DNA of 64,000 bases from Gammaproteobacteria bacterium (GTDB lineage: Bacteria; Pseudomonadota; Gammaproteobacteria; Competibacterales; Competibacteraceae): assembly GCA_024234995.1 (NCBI GenBank), contig JACKNF010000014.1, positions 1 through 64,000 of the forward strand. Direction: 5' to 3'. Below the pieces are notes generated by a model. It had not been told where the DNA came from. It saw nothing but the letters and a program-made list of their open reading frames with translations, and did no database searches. Below are positions 50,889 to 60,765 of this stretch, in pieces. Each line of letters opens with the position of its first letter. Within the stretch, counting starts at the first letter, position 1. The position numbers were made by a program, and so were the translations under genes.

Positions 50889-52871
50889 CTATACTCCATT
50901 CGCCACTATGATGCGATTCCGGCCCTGTTCCTTGGCCTGATACAACGCAGCATCGGCGCGGCTCAACAAGGCGCAGGCATCCGTCTCTTCCGGTTCCGCC
51001 ATCGCCAAGCCAATGGATACCGTGATGGCAGGCAATTCGTTGTCCCGATGCTGTAAATGCAGTTGCATCACAGCCTGGCGCAGCTCTTCCATTCGCCCCT
51101 GAGCAGTGCTCAGGGTTGCGCCAGGCAGAATCAAAACCAATTCTTCCCCGCCATAACGGCAGGCCAGATCGTCACTGCGCAAGAAGCGTTGCAGTAATCC
51201 GCCAACCGCCCGCAATACCGTATCACCGGCTTCGTGACCGTAGTCATCGTTGAATTTCTTAAAGTAATCAAGATCGAGCATGGCCACGGTTAATGGTTCG
51301 CCGTTGCGCCGGCAGCGATGAAGTTCACGCGGTAATGTTTCGTCCAGATAGCGGCGGTTAAACAAACCCGTCAGTGGATCGCGAATGGCTTGTTCGCGCA
51401 ACGCTGCTTCCAAGCGTTTCCGGTCGGTGATGTCTTGATTGGTACCGGAGAGCTTGACGACGTGGCCCTGTTCATCAAGATGCGGTGTGCAAATCATGAT
51501 AATGGAACGTTCCTCGCCATCAGGGCGGCGGATGCGCAAATCAAGGCGATACGGTTCGCCCTGCTCCACCGCTGCCTGCACAGCTTCATTGAAACGTGGC
51601 CAATCCTCGGGATGGATGAATTCCCGATGCGCGTCATAGGCGGGTGTGCCTCGATTGGGGTCGAGTCCCCAGACCCGGAACATGCCTTCTGACCAGGCCG
51701 GTTGTTGCGTGAGCAGATCGTAGCTCCAACTGCCAAGTTGAGCCGTTCGTTGCGCCCACAACAAGTCACGCTCACGTTCGCTGAGCTGCTGATTGATCCG
51801 TGCTGTTTGCTGCAAAACAGCGGCGATACGCTGTTGGCTGGATGTCAGTACCTTGACAAGGAGCGCTAGCAACAGGCTGCTAATACTACCCGTGACGGCA
51901 AGCAGAATGGCTTTTTCACTCAGCAACTTTGCCTCGAACCGGGCAGTAGAAGTGATCTGCAGGGACCAAGGATGCCCCCAAAATAAGAATCGCTGAACGG
52001 CCCAAAATGCCGGATTGGCTGTAATTGCCGTAGTGACAGGATGTAGCATGAATAGCCGGGTGTCCGGCAATAAATCAACACCGTCATAGATTTCTATATT
52101 CAGATTTGACCATAATTCATTGAAATCAAAGCTTCTCAGTATGCTATCCATGAAATCGTCCATCCGCAGAAGCGAGTAGACCCAGCCGATCAGCTTCGCG
52201 CGGCGCACTTCGATGGTGGTAAGAGGTACATCGTCATGGCGATACACTGGAACAAACAGCAAAAAGCCAGGTTGAATGCCAGCCGCGGTTTCCTGCTGCA
52301 ATATGACCTTGCCTGATAGAGCCGCCTTACCCTCGTCTCGTGCCCGCGTTGCCGCCGCCCAGCGGACCGGTTCAGAGGACATGTCATCGCCAAACGCATG
52401 AAGATTGCGGCCAGAGAAGGGTTCGAGATAAACCACAGCGGTGTAGAATGCACGCTCCCCTTCTGGATGGATGGTGTAATTGGGAAAGCCTTCCTGGCGA
52501 ATCGCGGCAATATGCGCAGTCTTCTGGCCGGACGGGATGAACAAGGAGAAGCCGATCCCCTGAATGCCGGGGTAGCGCTCCCCGAGACGCAGGGCTTCGA
52601 CATAGTGATGGAATTCCTGGCGCGTGACCACTTCTGAGGCATCAAATAGACCAACGACACCGCGCAAGATATGCACGTAGTCATCGAGACGGTATTCGAT
52701 CCGGTCGGCGATCTTGTTCACCCAAAGCCGGAATTCCGCTTCCAATGCGCGCATGGCATCCTGGCGGGCGTTTTGCCAAAGCACATAGGTCATCCCAAAA
52801 CCCAGTGCCAAGATTAACCACGGCAGCAGCACCAGGATTTGCGTTCTCGCAGGACGGCGCTTCTTTATCAT
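50889..52871 (-). CDS. CHASE-PAS-GGDEF diguanylate cyclase
   Basis: 660 residues; GGAGG lies 5 nt before the ATG. TM1 (about 11-30), periplasmic CHASE domain (31-325; YPGIQGIGFSLFIPSG, GRNLHAFGDDMSSEPVRW), TM2 (about 323-345), a coiled linker, a PAS domain with PAC (370-490; WGLDPNRGTPAYDAHREFIH), and GGDEF (about 495-655; RDPLTGLFNRRYLDE, GGEEL catalytic site intact). It should make c-di-GMP from two GTP in response to an outside ligand; CHASE domains bind cytokinin-like or peptide ligands in other systems. No EAL domain. The stop TAG abuts the recG start, so translation may be coupled. Confidence 0.93.
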   Translation of the reverse strand: MIKKRRPARTQILVLLPWLILALGFGMTYVLWQNARQDAMRALEAEFRLWVNKIADRIEYRLDDYVHILRGVVGLFDASEVVTRQEFHHYVEALRLGERYPGIQGIGFSLFIPSGQKTAHIAAIRQEGFPNYTIHPEGERAFYTAVVYLEPFSGRNLHAFGDDMSSEPVRWAAATRARDEGKAALSGKVILQQETAAGIQPGFLLFVPVYRHDDVPLTTIEVRRAKLIGWVYSLLRMDDFMDSILRSFDFNELWSNLNIEIYDGVDLLPDTRLFMLHPVTTAITANPAFWAVQRFLFWGHPWSLQITSTARFEAKLLSEKAILLAVTGSISSLLLALLVKVLTSSQQRIAAVLQQTARINQQLSERERDLLWAQRTAQLGSWSYDLLTQQPAWSEGMFRVWGLDPNRGTPAYDAHREFIHPEDWPRFNEAVQAAVEQGEPYRLDLRIRRPDGEERSIIMICTPHLDEQGHVVKLSGTNQDITDRKRLEAALREQAIRDPLTGLFNRRYLDETLPRELHRCRRNGEPLTVAMLDLDYFKKFNDDYGHEAGDTVLRAVGGLLQRFLRSDDLACRYGGEELVLILPGATLSTAQGRMEELRQAVMQLHLQHRDNELPAITVSIGLAMAEPEETDACALLSRADAALYQAKEQGRNRIIVANGV

Positions 52872-52883
52872 CTCTGCCTCCGG

Positions 52884-53078
52884 TCATTCCCGGTTCAGCG
52901 CCAGCAACCAGGGTAGCACTTCTTCACCGCTCAGATCCGCTAGCCTGCTATGAGCGATGGCAACTGCTTCATCCAGAATCCGATGGATGTTGACTTGCCA
53001 AACTGGACACGGGCTATAGAGATGAATCCGTATGCGCTTTTTGATTCCGGCAGCCTGTCTGGTTTGGGGATCAGCCGC
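52884..53078 (-). pseudogene. Possible gene fragment upstream of the GGDEF gene
   Basis: An open frame of 64 residues without a usable start codon ends 13 bp before the cyclase gene. Its tail reads HRILDEAVAIAHSRLADLS then GEEVLPWLLALNRE, which has the look of a real helical protein. It does not match a family I recognise and may be the remains of a gene or a frameshifted one. The rest of 53079-53292 shows nothing definite. Confidence 0.25.
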
Positions 53079-53292
53079 TTAGGATAGCCTGTAGATAGCC
53101 TGGGTACGATCCCGGAAATACGATCTCAGGAACCTGCTGGACCCGCGCCGGAGGATTGAATCAGTTCTCGCAGAATTGCGAGAGGGTGCAGGCGGCTTCA
53201 ACGATGGCTTGGGATTGCATAATTAATCTTGATAACCGGATTTCTCTGATGTCCGATCCGCCTGCATGCGTGATTTGTTTCTGGACGGATAG

Positions 53293-53679
53293 CTACTTGC
53301 TCAGGACCAGTACTGCATCCATCTCCACCTGCGCGCCGCGCGGTAAGGCTGCAACACCAATCGCGGCTCGTGCCGGATAAGGCTCTTGGAAATACTCGGC
53401 CATGATTTGATTTACCAAGGCAAAATGGCTGAGATCGGTTAGAAACACGTTGAGTTTGACCGTGTCTGCGAGACTGCCGCCACTGGCATGGGCGACCGCC
53501 GCCAAGTTGTCGAACACCCGGCGGATCTGCGCCTCCATATCGCCCTCCACTAGCTGCATGGCAACCGGATCGAGGGGAATCTGGCCCGATAGGTAAACCG
53601 TGCCGCCAGCCTTGACCGCTTGGGAATACGTGCCGATAGCAGCAGGGGCTTGATCAGTCTTAATGATTTCACGGAACAT
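53293..53679 (-). CDS. ridA: RidA-family reactive imine deaminase
   Basis: 128 residues, the standard YjgF/YER057c/UK114 length. Hydrolyses 2-aminoacrylate and related imines made by PLP enzymes. Motifs: APAAIGTYSQAVKAGGTVYL, GQIPLDP, MEAQIRRVFDNLAAV and the C-terminal PARAAIGVAALPRGAQVEMD containing the catalytic Arg. Encoded 32 bp after spoT on the same strand; the neighbouring spoT-ridA order is common in Gammaproteobacteria. Confidence 0.95.
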   Translation of the reverse strand: MFREIIKTDQAPAAIGTYSQAVKAGGTVYLSGQIPLDPVAMQLVEGDMEAQIRRVFDNLAAVAHASGGSLADTVKLNVFLTDLSHFALVNQIMAEYFQEPYPARAAIGVAALPRGAQVEMDAVLVLSK

Positions 53680-53711
53680 CGTCGAACTCTCAAGAGTTTA
53701 AAATTTAAAGT

Positions 53712-55910
53712 TTAACCACGCCGCGCCAGTCTCAGCACTTCCGGCACGGTACGCAACTGACGGATCACCCGCGCCAGATGGCTCCGGTCACGGACATCGA
53801 GCAGCAGATGAACCGTGGTGGTATTACCATCCCGCTCCGAAGTATTGATGGTTTCAATATTGGCATCGGTTGCCGAGATAGCGGCAGCGATGGTAGCCAA
53901 AACGCCACGTCTGTTGGTGACATCGAGCCGTAATTCCGCCGTAAAGTCGGCACCGATACACTGTTCCCATTCCACTTCGATCCATTTATCGGGACTTTTC
54001 TTGTAACTAGCAACGTTTTTGCAATTTTCGCGATGGATGACAATCCCGCGTCCGGCGTTGAGATAGCCGATGATAGCGTCACCTGGCAGCGGCCGGCAGC
54101 ATTTGCCAAAGCCGACCACCGTGCCTTCGGTACCCTTGATGAGTAAGGGTTGGGCGCTGGTGTCCGATAGGGCCTTCTCATTTTCATCCGGCAGCAACCG
54201 CTTGACGAACAGCGCTGCTACTCGATTGCCCAGCCCGATATCAGCCAATAAATCGTCGAAACCGCTCAGCCCCAGTTCCTGAACCAATGCTTGAATCCGG
54301 CCGCCCGGCAGCTCGTTGAGGCCACCAATATAGCCAGCCAGCGCTTTTTCCAACATCCGTTTACCCAGCAGGATCGCTTCTTCGCGCTGCAAATGCTTGA
54401 GGTAGTGGCGGATGCTGGAGCGTGCCTTGGCGGTGATCACGAAGTTGAGCCAAGCCGGATTAGGCCGGGCTGTCGGGGTAATAATGACTTCAACGCTTTG
54501 CCCCGTCACCAGCGGCGTGCGCAACGGCACCAGCCGGCGATCCACCTTAGCGCCCACGCAGGTATTGCCAACATCGGAATGGATGGCGTAGGCGAAATCC
54601 ACTGCCGTCGCACCGCGTGGCAGTTCGATAATCTCGCCGCGCGGGGTAAACACGTAGATCTCATCAGGGAACAGGTCTACCTTGACGCTTTCCAGAAATT
54701 CCACCGGATTGCCGGCACGGCGCTGCATATCCAACAGCTTGCGTAACCACTCGCGGGCACGCTGCTGGGCATGATTGCCCTGGTTGTCACCACCGGATTT
54801 GTAGCGCCAGTGTGCAGCGACCCCAACCTCAGCCATGATATGCATGTCTTCGGTGCGGATCTGCACTTCGATAGGGACACCGTTGGGACCGAATAGCACC
54901 GTGTGCAGCGACTGATAGCCGTTCGCCTTGGGAATCGCAATGTAATCCTTGAACCGGCCCATAATCGGCTTATACAGGTTATGCATGACCCCTAGTGCCC
55001 GGTAGCACATATCCACGCTTTCGACGATCACCCGCACCGCGTAAACATCGTGGACTTCTTTGAACGGCAAATGCTTGCGGCGCATCTTCCGGTAAATACC
55101 CCACAAGTGTTTGCTGCGGCCCATAACCCGGGCCTGGATACCTTCGTCATTCAGCCGGGTTTGAATGCAGGTCTCCAGTTGACCAACGATTTCACGGCGG
55201 TTACCACTCATCTTGCGCACTGCATCTTGCAAAACCCGGAAGCGCAGCGGATACAAGTGGTTGAAACCGAGATTCTCCAACTCCTGACGCAGATGGTTCA
55301 TTCCTAGCCGTCCTGCGATCGGTGCGAAAATCTCCAGGGTTTCCCGGGCAATGCGGCGGCGTGATTTCGGACGCATGGCTCCCAGGGTGCGCATGTTGTG
55401 TAAGCGATCGGCCAGCTTGATCATGATCACCCGCAAATCGTTGGCCATCGCTAGGAACATCTTGCGAAAGTTTTCAGCCTGGGCCTCCAGTTTGGAGTTG
55501 AACTGGATTTGCGTCAGCTTGCTGACTCCATCGACTAAATCAGCAACTTCTGGCCCGAAACGGTGGCTGAGTTGTTCCTTGTTGTAGTGAGTATCTTCAA
55601 TAACATCGTGCAGAATGGCTGCTTGCAGGGTTTCATGATCAAAGCGGACATTGGACAAAATGCGAGCGACGGCCAGGGGATGAAAGATGTAGGGCTCACC
55701 GCTTTTGCGGTAGATGCCAGCATGGGCTTCAGCCGCGAAATGACAAGTTTCACGCAACTGATCGACCTGAGCCGGTTCCAGATATTCGCTGGTGATGGCG
55801 CAGAGATCATCGATGCGGAGATGCAAATCATCCAGCCACTCGTCATCGACGGCCAGTTTATGACTGGGCTGGAATTCATCACGCACTTCCCGCAAAGATA
55901 CGCTCAACAT
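53712..55910 (-). CDS. spoT: Bifunctional (p)ppGpp synthetase/hydrolase SpoT
   Basis: 732 residues. HD hydrolase domain with HDVIEDTHY (about 100) and MIKLADRLHNMRTL; synthetase domain with HDVYAVRVIVESVDMCYRAL and GRFKDYIAIPKANGYQSLHT. The RFKD version marks the bifunctional SpoT/Rel type, not RelA (EFDD). Then TGS (about 410-470; VFTPRGEIIELPRGATAVDF), helical region, GKCCRPLPGD zinc-finger region and the C-terminal ACT domain (about 655-732; TAELRLDVTNRRGVLATIAA). It controls the stringent response by making and degrading (p)ppGpp. Lies between rpoZ and ridA. Confidence 0.97.
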   Translation of the reverse strand: MLSVSLREVRDEFQPSHKLAVDDEWLDDLHLRIDDLCAITSEYLEPAQVDQLRETCHFAAEAHAGIYRKSGEPYIFHPLAVARILSNVRFDHETLQAAILHDVIEDTHYNKEQLSHRFGPEVADLVDGVSKLTQIQFNSKLEAQAENFRKMFLAMANDLRVIMIKLADRLHNMRTLGAMRPKSRRRIARETLEIFAPIAGRLGMNHLRQELENLGFNHLYPLRFRVLQDAVRKMSGNRREIVGQLETCIQTRLNDEGIQARVMGRSKHLWGIYRKMRRKHLPFKEVHDVYAVRVIVESVDMCYRALGVMHNLYKPIMGRFKDYIAIPKANGYQSLHTVLFGPNGVPIEVQIRTEDMHIMAEVGVAAHWRYKSGGDNQGNHAQQRAREWLRKLLDMQRRAGNPVEFLESVKVDLFPDEIYVFTPRGEIIELPRGATAVDFAYAIHSDVGNTCVGAKVDRRLVPLRTPLVTGQSVEVIITPTARPNPAWLNFVITAKARSSIRHYLKHLQREEAILLGKRMLEKALAGYIGGLNELPGGRIQALVQELGLSGFDDLLADIGLGNRVAALFVKRLLPDENEKALSDTSAQPLLIKGTEGTVVGFGKCCRPLPGDAIIGYLNAGRGIVIHRENCKNVASYKKSPDKWIEVEWEQCIGADFTAELRLDVTNRRGVLATIAAAISATDANIETINTSERDGNTTTVHLLLDVRDRSHLARVIRQLRTVPEVLRLARRG

Positions 55911-55944
55911 GATCGATTTCCTGTCTCTGGTGTCCCAAAGACGC

Positions 55945-56220
55945 CTATGCTGACGCTACCGGCGCGTCGTCGTGATTGAGAGGAGAAGCAGATTCATTCC
56001 GTGAGGCAAGACCACGCCCGCGGTATTTTTCCTGGAGTAAATGATCGAGCTTGCCTTCGGCTAATTCGCGTAAAGCGACAACAGTCGGTTTGTCGTTTTC
56101 CCAAGGAATCAGCGGCTCGCGGCCCAGTGCCAGTTCGCGGGCGCGCCGCGCCGCGATCAGCACCAATTCAAAGCGATTGTCCACGCAACCAAGGCAGTCT
56201 TCAACAGTAATTCGAGCCAT
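55945..56220 (-). CDS. rpoZ: RNA polymerase omega subunit
   Basis: 91 residues, as in E. coli. The start MARITVEDCLGCVDNRFELV and the central ARRARELALGREPLIPWENDKPTVVALRE (quoted in part: NDKPTVVALRELAEG) match RpoZ. It supports assembly of the beta-prime subunit and forms part of a ppGpp site, which suits its place next to spoT. Thirty-four bp upstream of spoT. Confidence 0.96.
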   Translation of the reverse strand: MARITVEDCLGCVDNRFELVLIAARRARELALGREPLIPWENDKPTVVALRELAEGKLDHLLQEKYRGRGLASRNESASPLNHDDAPVASA

Positions 56221-56309
56221 TCAGATGTTTCTCCGGATTCGGCAACCATCAGCAGTGCCAGGCCATAAAAGTGGGAATTAGAACTTTTCAGTTTAATTAA
56301 AACAATTAG

Positions 56310-56924
56310 TTAAGACAAGAGTAAATGCAGAAGTTCTCGCTGCTGCTCCACTTGAACTATCCGGCGCTGACGATGGGCGATCAAAATGGCGCGCAAGGCA
56401 TCCAGAGCACGCTTAAAATCATCATTAATGACTAAATAATCAAATTCGACATAGTGTGATAGCTCATCAAGCGCTGCCGTCATTCGCCGTTCGATCACCT
56501 CAGTGCTGTCCTGACCTCGATGGGCCAAACGCTGCCGCAAGGCCTCCCGCGAAGGAGGCAAAATGAAGATACTTGTACTATTTGGCATCTGCGCACGCAC
56601 CTGCCGGGCCCCTTGCCAGTCGATTTCCAAGATCACATCCAAGCCAGCCTCCCGCTGTGCCTGCACGGTAGCGCGGCTCGTGCCATAGCAGTTGCTAAAT
56701 ACTTGGGCGTGTTCCAGGAATGCGCCTTCCGCGGCCATCGCCTCGAACGCTGCGGGAGCCACGAAATAGTAGTGCTCGCCATCACGCTCGCCGGGACGAG
56801 GGGGGCGGGTAGTGTGTGAGACCGAGACAACAACACCCGGTGTCGTTTCGACCAAGCTTTTTACCAGACTGGTTTTTCCAGCACCGGATGGGGCGGCAAC
56901 GATATACAAGGTTCCGAGAGTCAT
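56310..56924 (-). CDS. gmk: Guanylate kinase
   Basis: 204 residues. Phosphorylates GMP to GDP. Walker A APSGAGKTSLV (about residues 10-20), the GMP-binding VSHTTRPPRPGERDGEHY (in parts), LDVILEIDWQGARQV and FILPPSREALRQRL are all present. First gene of the gmk-rpoZ-spoT-ridA block, and its product is also a target of ppGpp in several bacteria. Confidence 0.97.
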   Translation of the reverse strand: MTLGTLYIVAAPSGAGKTSLVKSLVETTPGVVVSVSHTTRPPRPGERDGEHYYFVAPAAFEAMAAEGAFLEHAQVFSNCYGTSRATVQAQREAGLDVILEIDWQGARQVRAQMPNSTSIFILPPSREALRQRLAHRGQDSTEVIERRMTAALDELSHYVEFDYLVINDDFKRALDALRAILIAHRQRRIVQVEQQRELLHLLLS

Positions 56925-57293
56925 AAGGAATGGAGATACACGGTCTTAGGTAGAAGTGATGAGGAAGCGTCATACATCCACACGTTCAAAGATGGCATAG
57001 AGCCGATATTCAGCGCATGAAGAATTCATGAATAACTTCAGGCAGGCGAATAAGAGCACAATCCTACCAGAGTTGTCGAAAAAGCACCTGCTACGGCAAA
57101 TTCCTCTTTGCCAAAGCGAGGTAAGAAGGGATTTTTGCTACTGAGCGCGACGAGAACCTGTTTAGGAGCGTTAAGGTTGGGCCGGCATGAGTGAAACTGC
57201 CGGACGTGCCGGGAATCGGCGAGTTCATCAGGTCAAACTGAGAATCCAGAATGAAACGTTGCACTACCCCTCAATCGATATGATCGATCGTTA
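56925..57293. other. Non-coding gap between acyl-CoA synthetase and gmk
   Basis: No gene is apparent on either strand. It holds a small perfect hairpin ggcaaa-ttcctc-tttgcc at 57095-57112 and the palindrome attcatgaat near 57026. The gmk promoter should lie here. Confidence 0.5.
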
Positions 57294-57324
57294 CCCGCCG
57301 CAAAACTGGCCCGCAAGCGGCGGG
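57294..57324 (-). terminator. Strong hairpin after the acyl-CoA synthetase gene
   Basis: cccgccgc and gcggcggg form a perfect 8-bp GC-rich stem around a 15-nt loop, 23 bp past the stop. No T run follows on the minus strand (only three T on the plus strand), so it may stabilise the transcript end rather than act as a full terminator. Confidence 0.45.
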
Positions 57325-57347
57325 TTTAGTGGTTTAAAGTGGTTTTC

Positions 57348-58991
57348 TTAAAGCTGCTGTGCCCGCTCACGCAGAATATATTTCTGCATCTTGCCGGTTG
57401 ATGTCTTGGGCAATGGGCCAAACACTACGGTCTTAGGTACTTTGAAGCGCGCCAACTGGTTGCGGCAGAATTCGATGATTTCCTCTTCGGTGATATGCTC
57501 CATACCCGGTTTGACGGTGACAAAAGCGCAGGGCGTTTCGCCCCACTTCTCATCAGGCCGGGCTACTATCGCTACTTCCATGACAGCAGGATGCCGGTAC
57601 AGCACATCCTCGACCTCAATGGTAGAGATATTCTCGCCGCCAGAAATAATGATGTCCTTGGAGCGGTCTTTGATCTCGATATATCCATCCTCGTGCCATA
57701 CGGCCAGGTCGCCGCTGTGGAACCAGCCACCTTGAAATGCTTCTTCACTCGCACCAGGATTTTTAAGATAACCCTTCATGACATTGTTGCCACGCATGAA
57801 AATTTCGCCAATCGTCCGGCCATCCTTTGGCACAGGTTCCAAGGTTTGGGGGTTGGCGATCATTAATCCTTCTAGCATGGGATAACGCACACCCTGACGG
57901 GATTTGAGCGCCGCCCGTTCTTCCAAACTTAATGCGTTCCATTCATCGTGCCAGGCACAGACCACTGATGGACCGTAGGTCTCGGTCAAACCGTACGTGT
58001 GGGTGACTTCAAAATTCATTTGCTCCATACCCTCGATAACTGCCGCAGGCGGCGCTGCACCCGCAGTCATAACCTTGACCGGATGATCAATACCCGCCTT
58101 CAGGTGATCAGGGGCATTTCTGAGCAGATTCAACACAATGGGAGCACCACAGAAATAGTTAACTTTTTCATTCTTGATCAAGTCGAAAATTAGATCAGCG
58201 CGCACCTGCCGCAGGCAAACACTGGTTCCGGTCGTTGCTGCAATCGTCCATGGAAAGCACCAGCCATTGCAGTGGAACATTGGTAAAGTCCAAAGATAGA
58301 CCGGATGCAGGCCCATGTCCCAAACCATGGCGTTGCTGATAGCATTCAAGTAAGCACCACGATGGTGATAGACCACACCCTTGGGATTACCGGTAGTACC
58401 AGAGGTGTAGTTCAGAGTGATCGCTTGCCATTCATTAGCGGGATTCTGCCAGGCAAATTGCGGATCACCCTCGGTCAGCAGCGTTTCATAATCCAGCGTC
58501 CCCAGTTTTTCGCCACCCGTAAATTGTGGATCGTCGACATCGATCACCAGTGGCCGCTTGGCCGCCGGCATTAACCGCAATGCCTTACTGATGGTCTCGG
58601 AAAACTCGCGGTCGGTAAACAGGATCTTTGCTTCGCCATGTTCCAGCATGAAGGCTACAGTTTCTGCATCCAACCGGATATTGAGGGTATTCAACACTGC
58701 ACCGGTCATGGGCACGCCAAAATGTGCTTCGAACATTTCCGGGATATTAGGCAGCATCGTCGCTACGGTATCGCCCAAACCGATACCGCGCTGGTGCAGC
58801 GCTGAGGCCAGTTGTCGGCAACGAGCGTAGGTTTCTGCCCAATTGCGCCGGATCGAGCCATGCACGACTGCTGTGCGCTGCGGATAAACAGAAGCAGCAC
58901 GCTCGATAAAAGTTAACGGGGTGAGAGGCACATAATTGGCAGGGTTGGGATCCAGGCTCATCTCATAGATGTTGCGGGCGCTGGCACTCAT
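57348..58991 (-). CDS. AMP-forming acyl-CoA synthetase
   Basis: 547 residues. ANL-superfamily enzyme: activates a carboxylate to acyl-AMP, then to the CoA thioester. Motifs: P-loop YTSGTTGNPKGVVYHH, MFHCNGWCFPW, THTYGLTETYGPSVV, GWFHSGDLAVWHEDGYIEIKDR (quoted in part: HSGDLAVWHEDGYIEI), and the C-terminal catalytic Lys in LPKTSTGKMQKYILR. Closest in pattern to short/medium-chain ligases of the plant AAE or DmdB type; the exact acid cannot be fixed. It could feed acyl-CoA metabolism including the mutase at 29-32 kb, but they are not linked. Single gene. Confidence 0.9.
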   Translation of the reverse strand: MSASARNIYEMSLDPNPANYVPLTPLTFIERAASVYPQRTAVVHGSIRRNWAETYARCRQLASALHQRGIGLGDTVATMLPNIPEMFEAHFGVPMTGAVLNTLNIRLDAETVAFMLEHGEAKILFTDREFSETISKALRLMPAAKRPLVIDVDDPQFTGGEKLGTLDYETLLTEGDPQFAWQNPANEWQAITLNYTSGTTGNPKGVVYHHRGAYLNAISNAMVWDMGLHPVYLWTLPMFHCNGWCFPWTIAATTGTSVCLRQVRADLIFDLIKNEKVNYFCGAPIVLNLLRNAPDHLKAGIDHPVKVMTAGAAPPAAVIEGMEQMNFEVTHTYGLTETYGPSVVCAWHDEWNALSLEERAALKSRQGVRYPMLEGLMIANPQTLEPVPKDGRTIGEIFMRGNNVMKGYLKNPGASEEAFQGGWFHSGDLAVWHEDGYIEIKDRSKDIIISGGENISTIEVEDVLYRHPAVMEVAIVARPDEKWGETPCAFVTVKPGMEHITEEEIIEFCRNQLARFKVPKTVVFGPLPKTSTGKMQKYILRERAQQL

Positions 58992-59241
58992 TGCAGAATC
59001 CTCCAGGTGGACGGGTCAATTTGATTCGTTCCCTGTTAGCTGCTTTGTAGCAGCAAGGAATAAGCGATCTCATGAAGTAAGTGAAGCGCTTATCCAGGGA
59101 ACAATCTATTATAGTTGTGATTGTGTGACCCCACCGATCAGGAGATTCACAGATTAGGTTAGGATTTTACACTTTAACATAAATTTTTGATTTTATTGCA
59201 CAAATATCAGATACACTCGTCCAGCTTGGGTTCCGGTAGAG

Positions 59242-59478
59242 TCACACACCGTAACGTGTTGTCGCTAATTCGTCCGAATACAGCGCCTCCAATGCCTCTG
59301 GTTCGGCGCGAATGACTTCAATGTCCCCCTTGCGGATGAAATTCCAGCCATGCGCATGCTGTGGACCAAAAATCGCGTAGGATTGAAGGGAATAACCACG
59401 CAGGCCAATCCGTTCCGCAATCTTCATTGTGCTGCTTGCCTGGTCAAGCGCTTTACTTTGAATGTTGTTCCCGTTCAT
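59242..59478 (-). CDS. Hypothetical protein, 78 residues
   Basis: A soluble small protein with no signal peptide or membrane segment: SSTMKIAERIGLRGYSLQSY, GPQHAHGWNFIRKGDIEVIR and a C-terminal acidic helix EPEALEALYSDEL. Codon use resembles neighbours. No family recognised. A ggtac-like weak ribosome site lies upstream. It sits alone between the acyl-CoA synthetase promoter region and the Sel1 gene. Confidence 0.55.
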   Translation of the reverse strand: MNGNNIQSKALDQASSTMKIAERIGLRGYSLQSYAIFGPQHAHGWNFIRKGDIEVIRAEPEALEALYSDELATTRYGV

Positions 59479-59721
59479 GGCTGTACCCTCAAAGTTGTTA
59501 ACCCTTTTTTATATTGGGTTTTATAATCAAATTATCAGCAGTAGTCACCTTATCTGCAGGTGTTCTCTCATAACCTCTGTACCGCAACGCGATATCTTAG
59601 AGATGACCAGGATTTTAATGCAAATTTTACGCCGATAACCAATAAAAACCGTCGGCTTTCTCTTTACAACGCGCTTTATCCTTTCCTCTATCTGCCTGGA
59701 AAAGAGGAATTGAAGGAAGTC

Positions 59722-60249
59722 TCAACGATTTCCATGCTGAGGTTCGGAGGCAGGCAATGGTGGAATGGAGAACGTGTGAGTCGCCTGCCATTCTTTGACC
59801 TTGCGTTCGGCTTCTTCGACCTGGGCAGGGGTCATTTTTTCGATGATCTCCTGCTTAGCCTGGGGAGCCTGGCTATCTCCCTGGCTATCAGCCATGGCAT
59901 ACCAGAAGTAGGCTTGTACGTAATCTACTGGCCCGCCCTCGCCTTCTTCGTACAGAATACCCAGGTTGATCTGCGCTTGCGGCAGGCCCTGCTCAGCAGC
60001 TTTACGATACCATTCTATAGCCTGAAGGTCGTCCAGTGGCACGCCATAGCCGTTGTCATAAAGCACTCCGAGGTTGAACTGGGCAAAAGCGAAGCCTTGT
60101 TCCGCCAGTGGCCGGACAATAGCGGCTTCAGTGGCGTAATCACCGCGCTCGTGGGCCATTTTGGCCTGCTCCCAATCGCCCTCAGCAGCCCAAACAGGTG
60201 CAATATTTAGCAAGCCGCCTGTTAGAAGTAAAAATATTAGTTTTTTCAT
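59722..60249 (-). CDS. Exported Sel1-repeat protein
   Basis: 175 residues from the ATG at 60249; a start six codons upstream is possible. Signal peptide cleaved after residue 21 (APVWA|AEG). The mature part has two clear Sel1-like repeats: AQFNLGVLYDNGYGVPLDDL and AQINLGILYEEGEGGPVDYV, plus a degenerate third and a charged helical tail with KVKEWQ. Sel1 repeats are helical protein-protein docking platforms, often in periplasmic or envelope proteins. Partner unknown. Stands alone. Confidence 0.85.
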   Translation of the reverse strand: MKKLIFLLLTGGLLNIAPVWAAEGDWEQAKMAHERGDYATEAAIVRPLAEQGFAFAQFNLGVLYDNGYGVPLDDLQAIEWYRKAAEQGLPQAQINLGILYEEGEGGPVDYVQAYFWYAMADSQGDSQAPQAKQEIIEKMTPAQVEEAERKVKEWQATHTFSIPPLPASEPQHGNR

Positions 60250-60765
60250 GCGGGGATACTCGCTCACGCAACAGATAGATGGATGGAAACTCTTTGCCTC
60301 TTTTCAGAGAGTGAAGTCATGCAAAGTATGCATGAGGATGGGCCGGTCCAATCTGGCACTCATTTGGCGCAAGTTGGATTCACTCAATGCACCTGCCAGA
60401 TGCAATCACCTGCCGCAGAAGCGGGATAACGATATCCCCGGTGCAGAACCGCTGCTCAATCGCATCACGCAACTCGCTGGCGATACTCAACCGGTTCGAG
60501 ACCTCGCTCATGAAATAGCATAATTCAAACTCCATTCGACGAAGACCAAACCAGCACTGGACGGCAGACCCCGGAACCCGTGGCGCGGGATTTGCGCCAT
60601 CCGCTGAATTTCGCCCAGGATCCGAGTCCATTGAGTGACCAGGACACTGAAAGGCAGGAAAGGTTGAACCGGTTGGGCCAGGCTCACAGCCCCCTCCAGA
60701 GCAGACCCAGGAACGGGATTACCGGTGGCAAGCAAAACAACCGCATGGAGCAAATGGTGAATGGC
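60250..60765. other. Gap without a supported gene
   Basis: 516 bp. Two minus-strand open frames, 60380-60631 and 60508-60753, overlap each other in different frames. The first ends SELRDAIEQRFCTGDIVIPL...CIE and the second is hydrophobic near its start. Neither has a ribosome site or family match. They could be pieces of one frameshifted gene downstream of the RMF-like gene, but this is not shown. Confidence 0.4.

Noticed and set aside
59560..60210. 216-residue plus-strand frame
   Set aside because: Lies opposite the Sel1-repeat gene, which has a signal peptide and clear repeats.
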